From an uncultured Psychrosphaera sp. (GTDB taxonomy: Bacteria; Pseudomonadota; Gammaproteobacteria; Enterobacterales; Alteromonadaceae): a DNA stretch of 42,389 nucleotides. This document shows, piece after piece, positions 24,426-31,067 of the stretch. Made by a program: the position numbers and the translations under genes. Location: contig NZ_CANMSK010000026.1 in NCBI RefSeq assembly GCF_947500655.1, positions 1 to 42,389 of the forward strand. Direction: 5' to 3'. Position 1 is the first letter of the stretch. Every line of letters starts with the position of its first letter. The notes below the pieces were generated by a model that worked only from the letters and a program-made list of their open reading frames with translations, had not been told where the DNA came from and ran no database searches.

Positions 24426-24452
24426 TTTAATTTGACACTGACCCGTTTTATT
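24426..24452 (+). repeat. Module-boundary repeat B6
   Basis: TTTAATTTGACACTGACCCG followed by TTTTATT. Its last bases are next to the stop codon (24451-24453) of the minus-strand lipoprotein gene. Confidence 0.82.
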
Positions 24453-24894
24453 ACTCACAGTTTTTGGGCCCAAATCGAGTACCTACATCTAATGTCCAAC
24501 ATTCAGGTTTATTTGTAACATCTACTAAAGCTGGACGCCAAATACCATCACTATGATTTGTTATTGACCTAATAATATACTTTCTACCTTTTTCTACATC
24601 TATGCTTAACTCAACAGAACCAAAAGATTTATTAGCTCCATTAAAATAGCTCACCTGCAAGCTATGCTTACCTGAGGTAAACTCTATTTCGTACTCATTA
24701 GTGAAGCCTCCACTTGGAAATATGTCATAGCTATGATCATCATCGATTGCTTCGATTCGAATAAAAGCTACCGGCTTTACTAATGCTACCTTATTCACTG
24801 ATGGAGAATTATAAGTTTTTACAATTATTGGCTTACTTGTTGAAGAACAACCAACTAAAAATACAGCTAATAAAGTGAACCTTAAATTTAACAC
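24451..24894 (-). CDS. Small lipoprotein, unknown function
   Basis: 147 residues starting with a GTG that has AGGA seven bases upstream. A lipoprotein signal peptide with lipobox LVGC gives a mature N-terminal C16. The mature part is beta-rich (VAFIRIEAIDDDHSYDIF, EYEIEFTSGKHSLQVSYFNG, VELSIDVEKGRKYIIRSI). The layout resembles small lipoproteins with a carboxypeptidase-regulatory-like beta sandwich, which would be a binding role only. The function is not recognised. The gene fills the module between repeats B6 and B7. Confidence 0.75.
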   Translation of the reverse strand: MLNLRFTLLAVFLVGCSSTSKPIIVKTYNSPSVNKVALVKPVAFIRIEAIDDDHSYDIFPSGGFTNEYEIEFTSGKHSLQVSYFNGANKSFGSVELSIDVEKGRKYIIRSITNHSDGIWRPALVDVTNKPECWTLDVGTRFGPKNCE

Positions 24895-24920
24895 AAAAAC
24901 ATCCTTAAATTACCTAGAAA

Positions 24921-24973
24921 ATAACGTGTACACTCACTATAACTTATTTAAATTAAACCTGACCCGTTTTATT
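24921..24973 (+). repeat. Repeat A fragment plus boundary repeat B7
   Basis: AACGTGTACACTCACTATAA (a diverged repeat A) runs into TATTTAAATTAAACCTGACC and CGTTTTATT (B7). It separates the lipoprotein from the second relBE module. Confidence 0.8.
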
Positions 24974-25040
24974 TTAATTGTCATAACCAAACATCAGTGC
25001 TAACGTTTGTGCACACACCATAGATTTAAGGTAAGTTCTA

Positions 25041-25316
25041 ATGGATGCTCGTATTCAATTTAGAATTGATGAAGAAACGAAACGTTTAGCGCAATTAATG
25101 GCAGAAAGCCAAGGACGTACTTTAAGTGACGCATGCCGAGAGCTAACAGAAAGCTTAGCCGCTGAACAACGCAAGTCTATGAGTCACGACACATGGTTGT
25201 TAGAAGAAGTAAGCGCTGCATTTGAAAAGCTTGATGCTGGTGAAGCTAACTTTGTTGAGCATAATGATGCTAAAAACCAAATGGAAGCTAGAAAGATGAA
25301 GATCAGGAACAAATGA
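25041..25316 (+). CDS. relB: RelB/DinJ-family antitoxin, copy 2
   Basis: 91 residues, differing from copy 1 at three positions. Same ribbon-helix-helix N-terminus and same 65-base upstream region. ATGA overlap with its relE. Because the antitoxins are nearly identical, each should neutralise both toxins and repress both promoters. Confidence 0.92.
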   Translation: MDARIQFRIDEETKRLAQLMAESQGRTLSDACRELTESLAAEQRKSMSHDTWLLEEVSAAFEKLDAGEANFVEHNDAKNQMEARKMKIRNK

Positions 25317-25597
25317 TACTTTGGGAAGAACAATCATTAAATGATCGAGAGAATATATTTGAATTCCTATACCACTTCAATCCCATAGCGGCTGAGAAAA
25401 CAGACCAAATCATTGAGTCAAAAGTAGAAAGCTTATTTGAACAGCCTTTAATGGGCGTTAAAAGAGAATTATTTAAAGGACGATTATTAATTATTCCCGA
25501 AGTATCTATGATCGTATCTTATTTGGTTGACGGTAAAAATATCCGAGTCATGCGCGTTTTACACCAAAAACAAAAGTTCCCAGCAAAGCAACACTAG
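25313..25597 (+). CDS. relE: RelE/ParE-superfamily toxin, copy 2
   Basis: 94 residues, differing from copy 1 at five positions (K/N, N/S, S/L, I/V, Q/R), all conservative or away from the C-terminal catalytic strand. The reading frame is intact, so the toxin is probably active. Downstream sequence ACTAGCTAAATTCTACC matches that after copy 1 and after the stump, then repeat B8. Confidence 0.9.
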   Translation: MILWEEQSLNDRENIFEFLYHFNPIAAEKTDQIIESKVESLFEQPLMGVKRELFKGRLLIIPEVSMIVSYLVDGKNIRVMRVLHQKQKFPAKQH

Positions 25598-25610
25598 CTA
25601 AATTCTACCT

Positions 25611-25638
25611 TTTTAATTTAACCCTGATCCGTTTTATT
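25611..25638 (+). repeat. Module-boundary repeat B8
   Basis: TTTTAATTTAACCCTGATCC followed by GTTTTATT. It supplies the last six codons and stop of the minus-strand gene 25618-26052, in the same frame as B4 does for its gene. Confidence 0.85.
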
Positions 25639-26052
25639 ACAACTTATACTCTTTATCAAAGATGTTATAGCTTTAGCTACCTCTTGTTCTAAAGAGTGAA
25701 TTTTTTTTAGTTTAAATAAGTTTTCTTTTGTTGGTTCTTGACCCATTTTATGAGTTAACCGAAGACGACTCGATAGCACTTCTAATAAAGAATCATATTT
25801 TTTATAAAGTTGAAAATAGAGTTTTTTACTTTCCACATCATCTAGTTTTCTTAAGCAATACATTAACTTTGTTGAAACAATTTCTGATGCAGTTAATGTA
25901 TTCAACTGCGTTATTATATAACTTTGAATTTCGTTGTTATATTCAAGTTCAACAGCAAAGTCTAATGACTTATTATTTTGATAAAGAGCAACAACAGAAA
26001 CTATTATTGCGACTACCGATAACATTGCAGTAATTGTCTCATTTAACTTCAT
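25618..26052 (-). CDS. Membrane-anchored helical protein; C-terminus encoded by repeat B8
   Basis: 144 residues. One N-terminal membrane helix (about 7-24, AMLSVVAIIVSVVALYQN), then a mostly helical cytoplasmic or periplasmic region with charged heptad-like stretches (ESKKLYFQLYKKYDSLLEVLSSRLRL; KKIHSLEQEVAKAITSLIKS). No family is recognised. The terminal NKTDQG and stop are encoded by repeat B8. Ribosome site AAAGGAT. Confidence 0.62.
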   Translation of the reverse strand: MKLNETITAMLSVVAIIVSVVALYQNNKSLDFAVELEYNNEIQSYIITQLNTLTASEIVSTKLMYCLRKLDDVESKKLYFQLYKKYDSLLEVLSSRLRLTHKMGQEPTKENLFKLKKIHSLEQEVAKAITSLIKSISCNKTDQG

Positions 26053-26068
26053 AACTATCCTTTATCCC

Positions 26069-26096
26069 ATTTAAATTAACTCTGATCAGTTTTATT
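26069..26096 (+). repeat. Module-boundary repeat B9 (diverged)
   Basis: CATTTAAATTAACTCTGATC followed by AGTTTTATT, with CCCG changed to TCAG. It lies between the starts of the 144-residue gene and the end of the ATPase gene. Confidence 0.78.
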
Positions 26097-26113
26097 CGTT
26101 TGCTTTTTTAACC

Positions 26114-28288
26114 TTATAAATCTTTTATATCAGCATACAGCTGGTAAAGCCTATGAGCAGACATATCTAAAATGGGTTCGTACATAAATGAATTAAGGTG
26201 AATGTTCTCTGGAGTCATTAGGTTTACTTGATCAAGCAATGCTTTGGTTGTTAGTTCGCTTGGAAACAACTCACAATACTTATTGAATAGTTTTCTGGTT
26301 TGATCTTTGGCGATTGCCAAAGTGAATTCACTATCGTTAATTTGGCTTATCATAAATTCCTCAGCTTTTAGTCGAATAGCGATGGCTAATATCACCTTAT
26401 TTTCTAATTCTATTGAATCTGTATTACCTTGCAATAACTCTTCGCTTTTATCATATATCATATCTTTTAATATATTTTCTTGATTTGGTAATACTAAGTC
26501 TCGTTGATCTGCAAAGATACCTTTATAGATGTTTTGAAGGTGAGATACCTTAATATCGCTAGTATCTGGCTTTATGTGAAGCAATGAGGTTAACGTTGTG
26601 TAGTGCGCCTTATGACCACAGTAATCAGCTATATTTCTTGCAAATGGAATACTTGCTAGTAAATAGCCGACATTACTTGATAGCTCTTGTTTCCATGCTG
26701 AAAAGACATCGTTTTGATACCTTTCTTGAGTGATTTCTGTTTTATCAACACTACGGTTCGCCATTAATCTGTTATTACGTTTAACACCTACTCGGCTACT
26801 GATTATTCGGTGGAAGTCAAAATTATGAGTAAGTGAAAATAGATGAAATTTATCTACTCCAGCAATCTCTTGTAGATATTCAACAATGGCGTATTTGTTT
26901 TTATAATTGAATGAATCAGCAATATCATCAATCACAATTAACGTAGGTGATGGCTGTTCTTTTTTTATTTGAATTGCAAATAGTACATTGAGGATATACC
27001 TTGCTCTTTTCTCTCCCTGACTTAAAACTTTTATTAAGCTTTCTTCGTTAACTTTCTGTGGATTATCTCTACCATCATTAAATTCATACTCTACATTCGG
27101 TGCTTGGCCATTTAGAATTACTTCATCTTGATTCTTCACACTTAATTTGAAAGGAACTGTAAAGCGCTCATTAAATGTATCAACTACAGTTTCCCATAAA
27201 GTTTGTTCTGCTTTTGCTTGTTGAATAATGCTTTCAACCATTGCTTGGTTACTTTTGTATGTTATTACTAAGTCATCCCATAAACTTTGTTGTGCTTGTA
27301 AGTAACTTTTAATAACCACTTTTTTGAATTGTGGAATATCTTTATAGTCAGTAAGTAACTCTTGGTTATCTGTAATAAAATTCCGAAATGCAGCTGTATC
27401 TTTTGTATTTAACTTATTATCTATTTTGGCAAACTTCTGTTTTAGATCATAGCTATTAAGTACTTTATCTTGCTCAGCTTGTAAAATCTCATTTAGCTCT
27501 TCTAAATTTTTAGCTAACTTAAGCTCACCATCTACTGAGATATTGACACTGTGTTTCGCCTGAAAAAAATCTGTATCGCCAAGGCTTTTAGAGACAGTCC
27601 CTGCTTTTTGATGATTGAAGCTCTTTGTTAAAACGGTTGATTGTTCGATAAGTTTATCGTACGTATCAACATAATCTGATAATTCTTTTGCAAAGTCACC
27701 TTTAGCAATTACCTCTAACACTTTATCGTTAAACAAATCACCAAACTTATAATCTGTATACCTACTGTAATCAGGAAGTTTTTCCTGCTGTAACTTTACG
27801 AGTAACTCTAAGAATTCTTTTTCGGGCTTATCAAAAATTTCACAAATTAATTTAGGGAAAGCATTGATAGCAACGCCTTTTTTACCAGCTAGCTTTGCTA
27901 TTGCTTTAACAAGCGCTGTGCGCTTTTCATCAACTTCTTTTAATGCAGTGTCATATTGTTTTTTCAACGTATCATTTACTAGAAGGGTTGATAGTTGCTT
28001 AGAGCTATAACTTTCATTGTATGACTCTATCACCATTATTTGTTCAGGAGTGATAGCCACATTATCAATGGTGATATCTCTTTTAGTCACACGGTCAGGA
28101 AAGATTAAATCTTTGGTTTCTTCTTCATTGGCGACGTCGGTAAATGTTTTAGCAAGTGACGTTTTTAGTGTGCCGTTTGGTGCGTATAGTGAATTTACAC
28201 CATCGTTACCTACTGATTTTGTAAAATTAAACTCTTTATTTAACTGATTTATGCCATAGCAATTTTCTAGGGATAATTTAAGTTTCAT
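26114..28288 (-). CDS. ABC-type AAA ATPase (AAA_13-like), possible defence or toxin component
   Basis: 724 residues. The N-terminal half-domain has a modified Walker A, APNGTLKTS (36-44), where Leu replaces the Gly before Lys. A long helical coiled-coil region (about 110-380) follows. The C-terminal half-domain has the ABC signature LSQGEKR (422-428), Walker B LIVIDD (450-455) and switch LTHNFDF (486-492). This is the SMC/Rad50-like layout of RloC- and PrrC-type proteins, but no zinc-hook CxxC and no anticodon-nuclease motif is visible. The helical C-terminus ends NIHLNSFMYEPILDMS, which looks family-specific. A stand-alone phage-defence role is inferred from family resemblance and from the accessory setting. 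Ribosome site AAGGAAAC. Confidence 0.82.
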   Translation of the reverse strand: MKLKLSLENCYGINQLNKEFNFTKSVGNDGVNSLYAPNGTLKTSLAKTFTDVANEEETKDLIFPDRVTKRDITIDNVAITPEQIMVIESYNESYSSKQLSTLLVNDTLKKQYDTALKEVDEKRTALVKAIAKLAGKKGVAINAFPKLICEIFDKPEKEFLELLVKLQQEKLPDYSRYTDYKFGDLFNDKVLEVIAKGDFAKELSDYVDTYDKLIEQSTVLTKSFNHQKAGTVSKSLGDTDFFQAKHSVNISVDGELKLAKNLEELNEILQAEQDKVLNSYDLKQKFAKIDNKLNTKDTAAFRNFITDNQELLTDYKDIPQFKKVVIKSYLQAQQSLWDDLVITYKSNQAMVESIIQQAKAEQTLWETVVDTFNERFTVPFKLSVKNQDEVILNGQAPNVEYEFNDGRDNPQKVNEESLIKVLSQGEKRARYILNVLFAIQIKKEQPSPTLIVIDDIADSFNYKNKYAIVEYLQEIAGVDKFHLFSLTHNFDFHRIISSRVGVKRNNRLMANRSVDKTEITQERYQNDVFSAWKQELSSNVGYLLASIPFARNIADYCGHKAHYTTLTSLLHIKPDTSDIKVSHLQNIYKGIFADQRDLVLPNQENILKDMIYDKSEELLQGNTDSIELENKVILAIAIRLKAEEFMISQINDSEFTLAIAKDQTRKLFNKYCELFPSELTTKALLDQVNLMTPENIHLNSFMYEPILDMSAHRLYQLYADIKDL

Positions 28289-28325
28289 TCGTTTCCTTGT
28301 TATCAGCTATTAAAGCTGTTCCTTT

Positions 28326-28516
28326 AATATAACGCGAACACTCACTTTAATTTTCAAAAACAAATAAGTCAATTGATTAGCAGCGAACCTCAGGTTCGTG
28401 CTCTTCCTTTTCCTCTCCTCACAAAATCACTTTGTTAAATATTATTTTTTATAAAATTCGAAGCATGGATGCTGAGAAAGGATTGGTTGTCAGGGACGAT
28501 TTTCCAATCCTTTTTT
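28326..28516 (+). repeat. Dispersed repeat A (copy 3), CATGGATG palindrome and terminator
   Basis: AACGCGAACACTCACTTTAA, AATAAGTCAATTGATTAGCA and CGAACCTCAGGTTCG, continuing to AAGCATGGATGCTGAG as at 18277-18447. AGCATGGATGCT (28462-28473) is a palindrome around GG. AAAGGATTGG (28477-28486) pairs with CCAATCCTTT (28504-28513), followed by a T-run: a plus-strand terminator with no gene before it. Confidence 0.8.
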
Positions 28517-29125
28517 ATAAACAAAAATAACTATTTAATGAAGTATTAGATTTTGTTTGGAAGCGGCCTTTTTGGGTTACGTTTTTGGGCTGTTGCAAAA
28601 AGGTAACTCGCCGAGAGGCGAAACCTTAGAGTTCATATAAATACGATAACAAAGTTAATACATCAAATATAAAACAAAGCTCGTGCCTTTTTGGCTGTTG
28701 AAAAAGGTATAGTTCACTTCATGGATGAAGGGATGTCATCAATACAGGGATGTTTATTTGATGACCGCCGAGAGGCGAAACCTTAGAGTTCAACTGAACT
28801 CGATGTAGCAGTCATAACATAAAACAAAACCCTCGCCTTTTTGGCTATTGCCAAAAGGTATTGTCGAGTACATGGATGTACTCGCTTAGGTTGTGTCGGG
28901 AACTGACAACCTGCCACTTCATGGATGAAGGGATGCCATCAATACAGGGATGTATTATTGATGACCACCATGGATGTACTCGCTTAGGTTGTCTATCTAT
29001 TGATAAAAGCTAAAACTGAAAACCTGCACCGCTAAGGTTGCTCCTTAACGTTCATCTAAATTGCTTGTATTAGCAGTACAATTAAAGCTATTAACATAAT
29101 CAATTTAAATTATTATACTACGAAA
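28517..29125. repeat. Hairpin-rich non-coding cluster with CATGGATG palindromes
   Basis: No gene. Contains GTTACgTTTTT/AAAAAgGTAAC (28577-28607), CGCCgagaGGCG (28609-28620), CTTCATGGATGAAG (28717-28730 and 28917-28930), and a GTCATCAA..ACAGGGATGT..TTGATGAC imperfect palindrome (28735-28764, with a relative at 28936-28964). Also CGAGTACATGGATGTACTCG (28865-28884) and a half-copy CATGGATGTACTCGCTTAGG (28968-28987). The motif CCGCCGAGAGGCGAAACCTTAG recurs near 28609 and 28766. Confidence 0.85.
28688..28785 (+). repeat. 98-bp direct repeat, left copy
   Basis: TTTTTGGCTGTTGAAAAAGG to CGCCGAGAGGCGAAACCTTA. The same 98 bases, with one difference seen, lie at 29666-29763. The two copies bracket the 85-residue membrane protein gene. 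Confidence 0.92.
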
Positions 29126-29383
29126 TTACTTCGCTCGACATATAAAGTATGAAGCTACCAGTATAAAAGTAGAGGGTACTCCTATGAAAAAATACGTTAA
29201 ACTTAAAAACGAAGCTCCTCCTCCTTGATAAGTTAGAGAGCTATAATACTCTATTAGAAAATAGCAAAAAAGAAATGGAGTAATTGCAAATATAGATAAA
29301 AATTTAAGCTGATTTTTTGATTTAAATTTTGTGACCAAAAAACCAAGAACGGCACTAAAAACATAAGATAAAATATAAATCAT
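29126..29383 (-). CDS. Small membrane protein, unknown function
   Basis: 85 residues with three hydrophobic segments (about 2-17, 27-47 and 58-80) and a short basic loop KFKSKNQLK after the first. No family is recognised. It lies alone between the two 98-bp repeats and downstream of a hairpin cluster, like a single-gene module. Composition resembles its AT-rich neighbours. Confidence 0.6.
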   Translation of the reverse strand: MIYILSYVFSAVLGFLVTKFKSKNQLKFLSIFAITPFLFCYFLIEYYSSLTYQGGGASFLSLTYFFIGVPSTFILVASYFICRAK

Positions 29384-29440
29384 ACTACCCTCCTAATGTT
29401 GATATAGATGTCATTACACAATTTTTGTGCATATTTATTT

Positions 29441-29665
29441 AACGTGGACACCCACTCTAATTTCAACAAACATATAAGTCAATTGATTAGCAGCGAACCG
29501 CAGGTTCGTGCTTTTCGCTCTGCTTTACCTCCCGATTCAAATATCTGTACTACTTCTATCCATAAGAGAATACCTTTCTCAAATCGGTCGGGCATGGATG
29601 CCCGATTGAGGATTAGATATTTGGTGACGGGCGGCGCTCTGTTTCATTATAAGAGCCGGTTACGT
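29441..29665 (+). repeat. Dispersed repeat A (copy 4) and GGGCATGGATGCCC palindrome
   Basis: AACGTGGACACCCACTCTAA, ATAAGTCAATTGATTAGCAG and CGAACCGCAGGTTCG match copies 2 and 3. Then TCGGGCATGGATGCCCGA (29588-29605), a perfect 8-bp-arm palindrome around GG. The plus-strand reading frame across this region is made entirely of repeat sequence. Confidence 0.85.
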
Positions 29666-29763
29666 TTTTTGGCTGTTGAAAAAGGTATAGTTCACTTCAT
29701 GGATGAAGGGATGTCATCAATACAGGGATGTTTATTTGATGACCGCCGAGGGGCGAAACCTTA
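29666..29763 (+). repeat. 98-bp direct repeat, right copy
   Basis: Matches 28688-28785 except GAGGGG for GAGAGG near its end. Contains CTTCATGGATGAAG (29695-29708) and the imperfect GTCATC..GATGAC palindrome (29713-29743). Confidence 0.92.
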
Positions 29764-29832
29764 ACGCTCAGAAAAACTATGATAAGAAAAAAGCTAAGGG
29801 TTTAATGTATAAAGCCAACTAGCTTTTGATCT

Positions 29833-29858
29833 TAAAAAATACCTTCTTATGAAGGTAT
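29833..29858 (-). terminator. Terminator of the BASS transporter gene
   Basis: ATACCTTC (29839-29846) pairs with GAAGGTAT (29851-29858); on the minus strand it is followed by six T. It lies 12 bases after the stop codon. Confidence 0.85.
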
Positions 29859-29869
29859 CATCCATAACA

Positions 29870-30766
29870 TTAAGCCGAAACCTTCCCCCCTCGCCTCTTT
29901 AACATAATAACAATGGCAGAAATGATAATTTGTAACGCACCGTAAAGTAGAACGGTAAAAAGAACCATATCGCCAATCGTATTGGCACTTCCAACAATAA
30001 CAGGGAACATTGATGCCTTTATCATTACACCCAAATTAACATTACGCACAATAACTTCCATTTCTATTGCGGTACTATCACTGTTTGAAAGACCCAGCAG
30101 TTTCAACATTAACCATGTGAAACAAAGTAACGTGATTATAAAGATACTAACTAACAACATATTATCAGTGCCGTAAGCGTTTATATCTAAACGCCCTGCA
30201 CTAGCAGAGCCAACCACAATTAAAATGATGCCAATAAGAGAAAGTCGAATGCTCCATGCAGATATCCAACTGGCGTGATTGCTAATGTAGCGTAAAATCA
30301 ACATGCCGATAATGAGAGGAAGAAGCAGAATGAAAGTAATGTCTCTAATGATTTGATCAGCAGGCATACTAAAGTTGTCTGGTAAATACTCTGTGATCAA
30401 TAACCCCAAAATCAATGGCGTTGTTATTAAACAAGCAAGGGTTGTTAATCCAGTAATTGAAATGGAAAGCGGCACATTGCCTTTCGCTAAATAGGTAAAG
30501 ATATTAGATGTTGTTCCCCCTGGAATAGCGGCTAATAAAGCGATACCAATAGCAACGCCTGCAGATACATCTGTAAAGTAAATAAAACCAAAGGCCAATA
30601 ATGGAATGATAACTAATTGTAGTACTACGCCAATACCAACCGACTTAGGTTCCCGTGCGACATCTTTAAAATCATTAAACGTTAACGTAGCCCCCATTCC
30701 TAACATCGCGAAGAAAAGCTGTATTGCAGCAAACCAATATTCATATTGAATATATATTTGACCCAT
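29870..30766 (-). CDS. Bile acid:sodium symporter (BASS) family transporter
   Basis: 298 residues with eight to ten hydrophobic segments. Family features: an N-terminal FFAMLGMGATLTFNDFKDV segment, the sodium-site region LLAAIPGGTTSNIFTYLAKGNVPLSISIT (about 78-106), and the second crossover region VEVIVRNVNLGVMIKASMFP (about 236-255). These carriers move organic anions (steroids, pantoate, oxo-acids) with sodium across the inner membrane. The substrate cannot be told. Monocistronic, with its own terminator. Confidence 0.9.
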   Translation of the reverse strand: MGQIYIQYEYWFAAIQLFFAMLGMGATLTFNDFKDVAREPKSVGIGVVLQLVIIPLLAFGFIYFTDVSAGVAIGIALLAAIPGGTTSNIFTYLAKGNVPLSISITGLTTLACLITTPLILGLLITEYLPDNFSMPADQIIRDITFILLLPLIIGMLILRYISNHASWISAWSIRLSLIGIILIVVGSASAGRLDINAYGTDNMLLVSIFIITLLCFTWLMLKLLGLSNSDSTAIEMEVIVRNVNLGVMIKASMFPVIVGSANTIGDMVLFTVLLYGALQIIISAIVIMLKRRGGKVSA

Positions 30767-30837
30767 AAAATATCCTTTAAAATTAAAATCTTATACTAAT
30801 TAGATTAAGTATTTATTTTGCCATTAACAATACGGCT

Positions 30838-30862
30838 ATAACGTGGACAGACACTCTAACGT
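30838..30862 (+). repeat. Dispersed repeat A fragment (copy 5)
   Basis: ATAACGTGGACAGACACTCT followed by AACGT: only the first ~24 bases of repeat A. The rest of the 30767-31067 gap shows no gene. Confidence 0.7.
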
Positions 30863-31067
30863 CAACTTTTAGTCCTATAAACTCAGTGAGTGAGAATTAG
30901 GCATTAAGGTAGCTACTCTTTTATTCTTTATAACGGCTTCATTAAGCAAACTCTAGCAAGTTCACGTTTTACCTTGATTCCAAACCAATTGGTAAAGATC
31001 TTTTGATATGTGTAGTATCTTCCTCGTATTAATCAATAATACAACTTACTAATATATAGGAATTTTT

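Noticed and set aside
26114..28288. RloC or PrrC anticodon nuclease
   Set aside because: No zinc-hook CxxC in the coiled-coil and no recognisable anticodon-nuclease motif; no restriction genes adjacent.
22271..28330. Chromosomal integron cassette array
   Set aside because: Boundary repeats lack the inverted RYYYAAC/GTTRRRY sites and long imperfect palindrome of attC. Genes lie in both orientations and no integrase gene is present.
29408..29764. 118-codon open frame on the plus strand
   Set aside because: It is composed entirely of dispersed repeat A, a CATGGATG palindrome and the 98-bp repeat; the protein has no coherent composition and no ribosome site.
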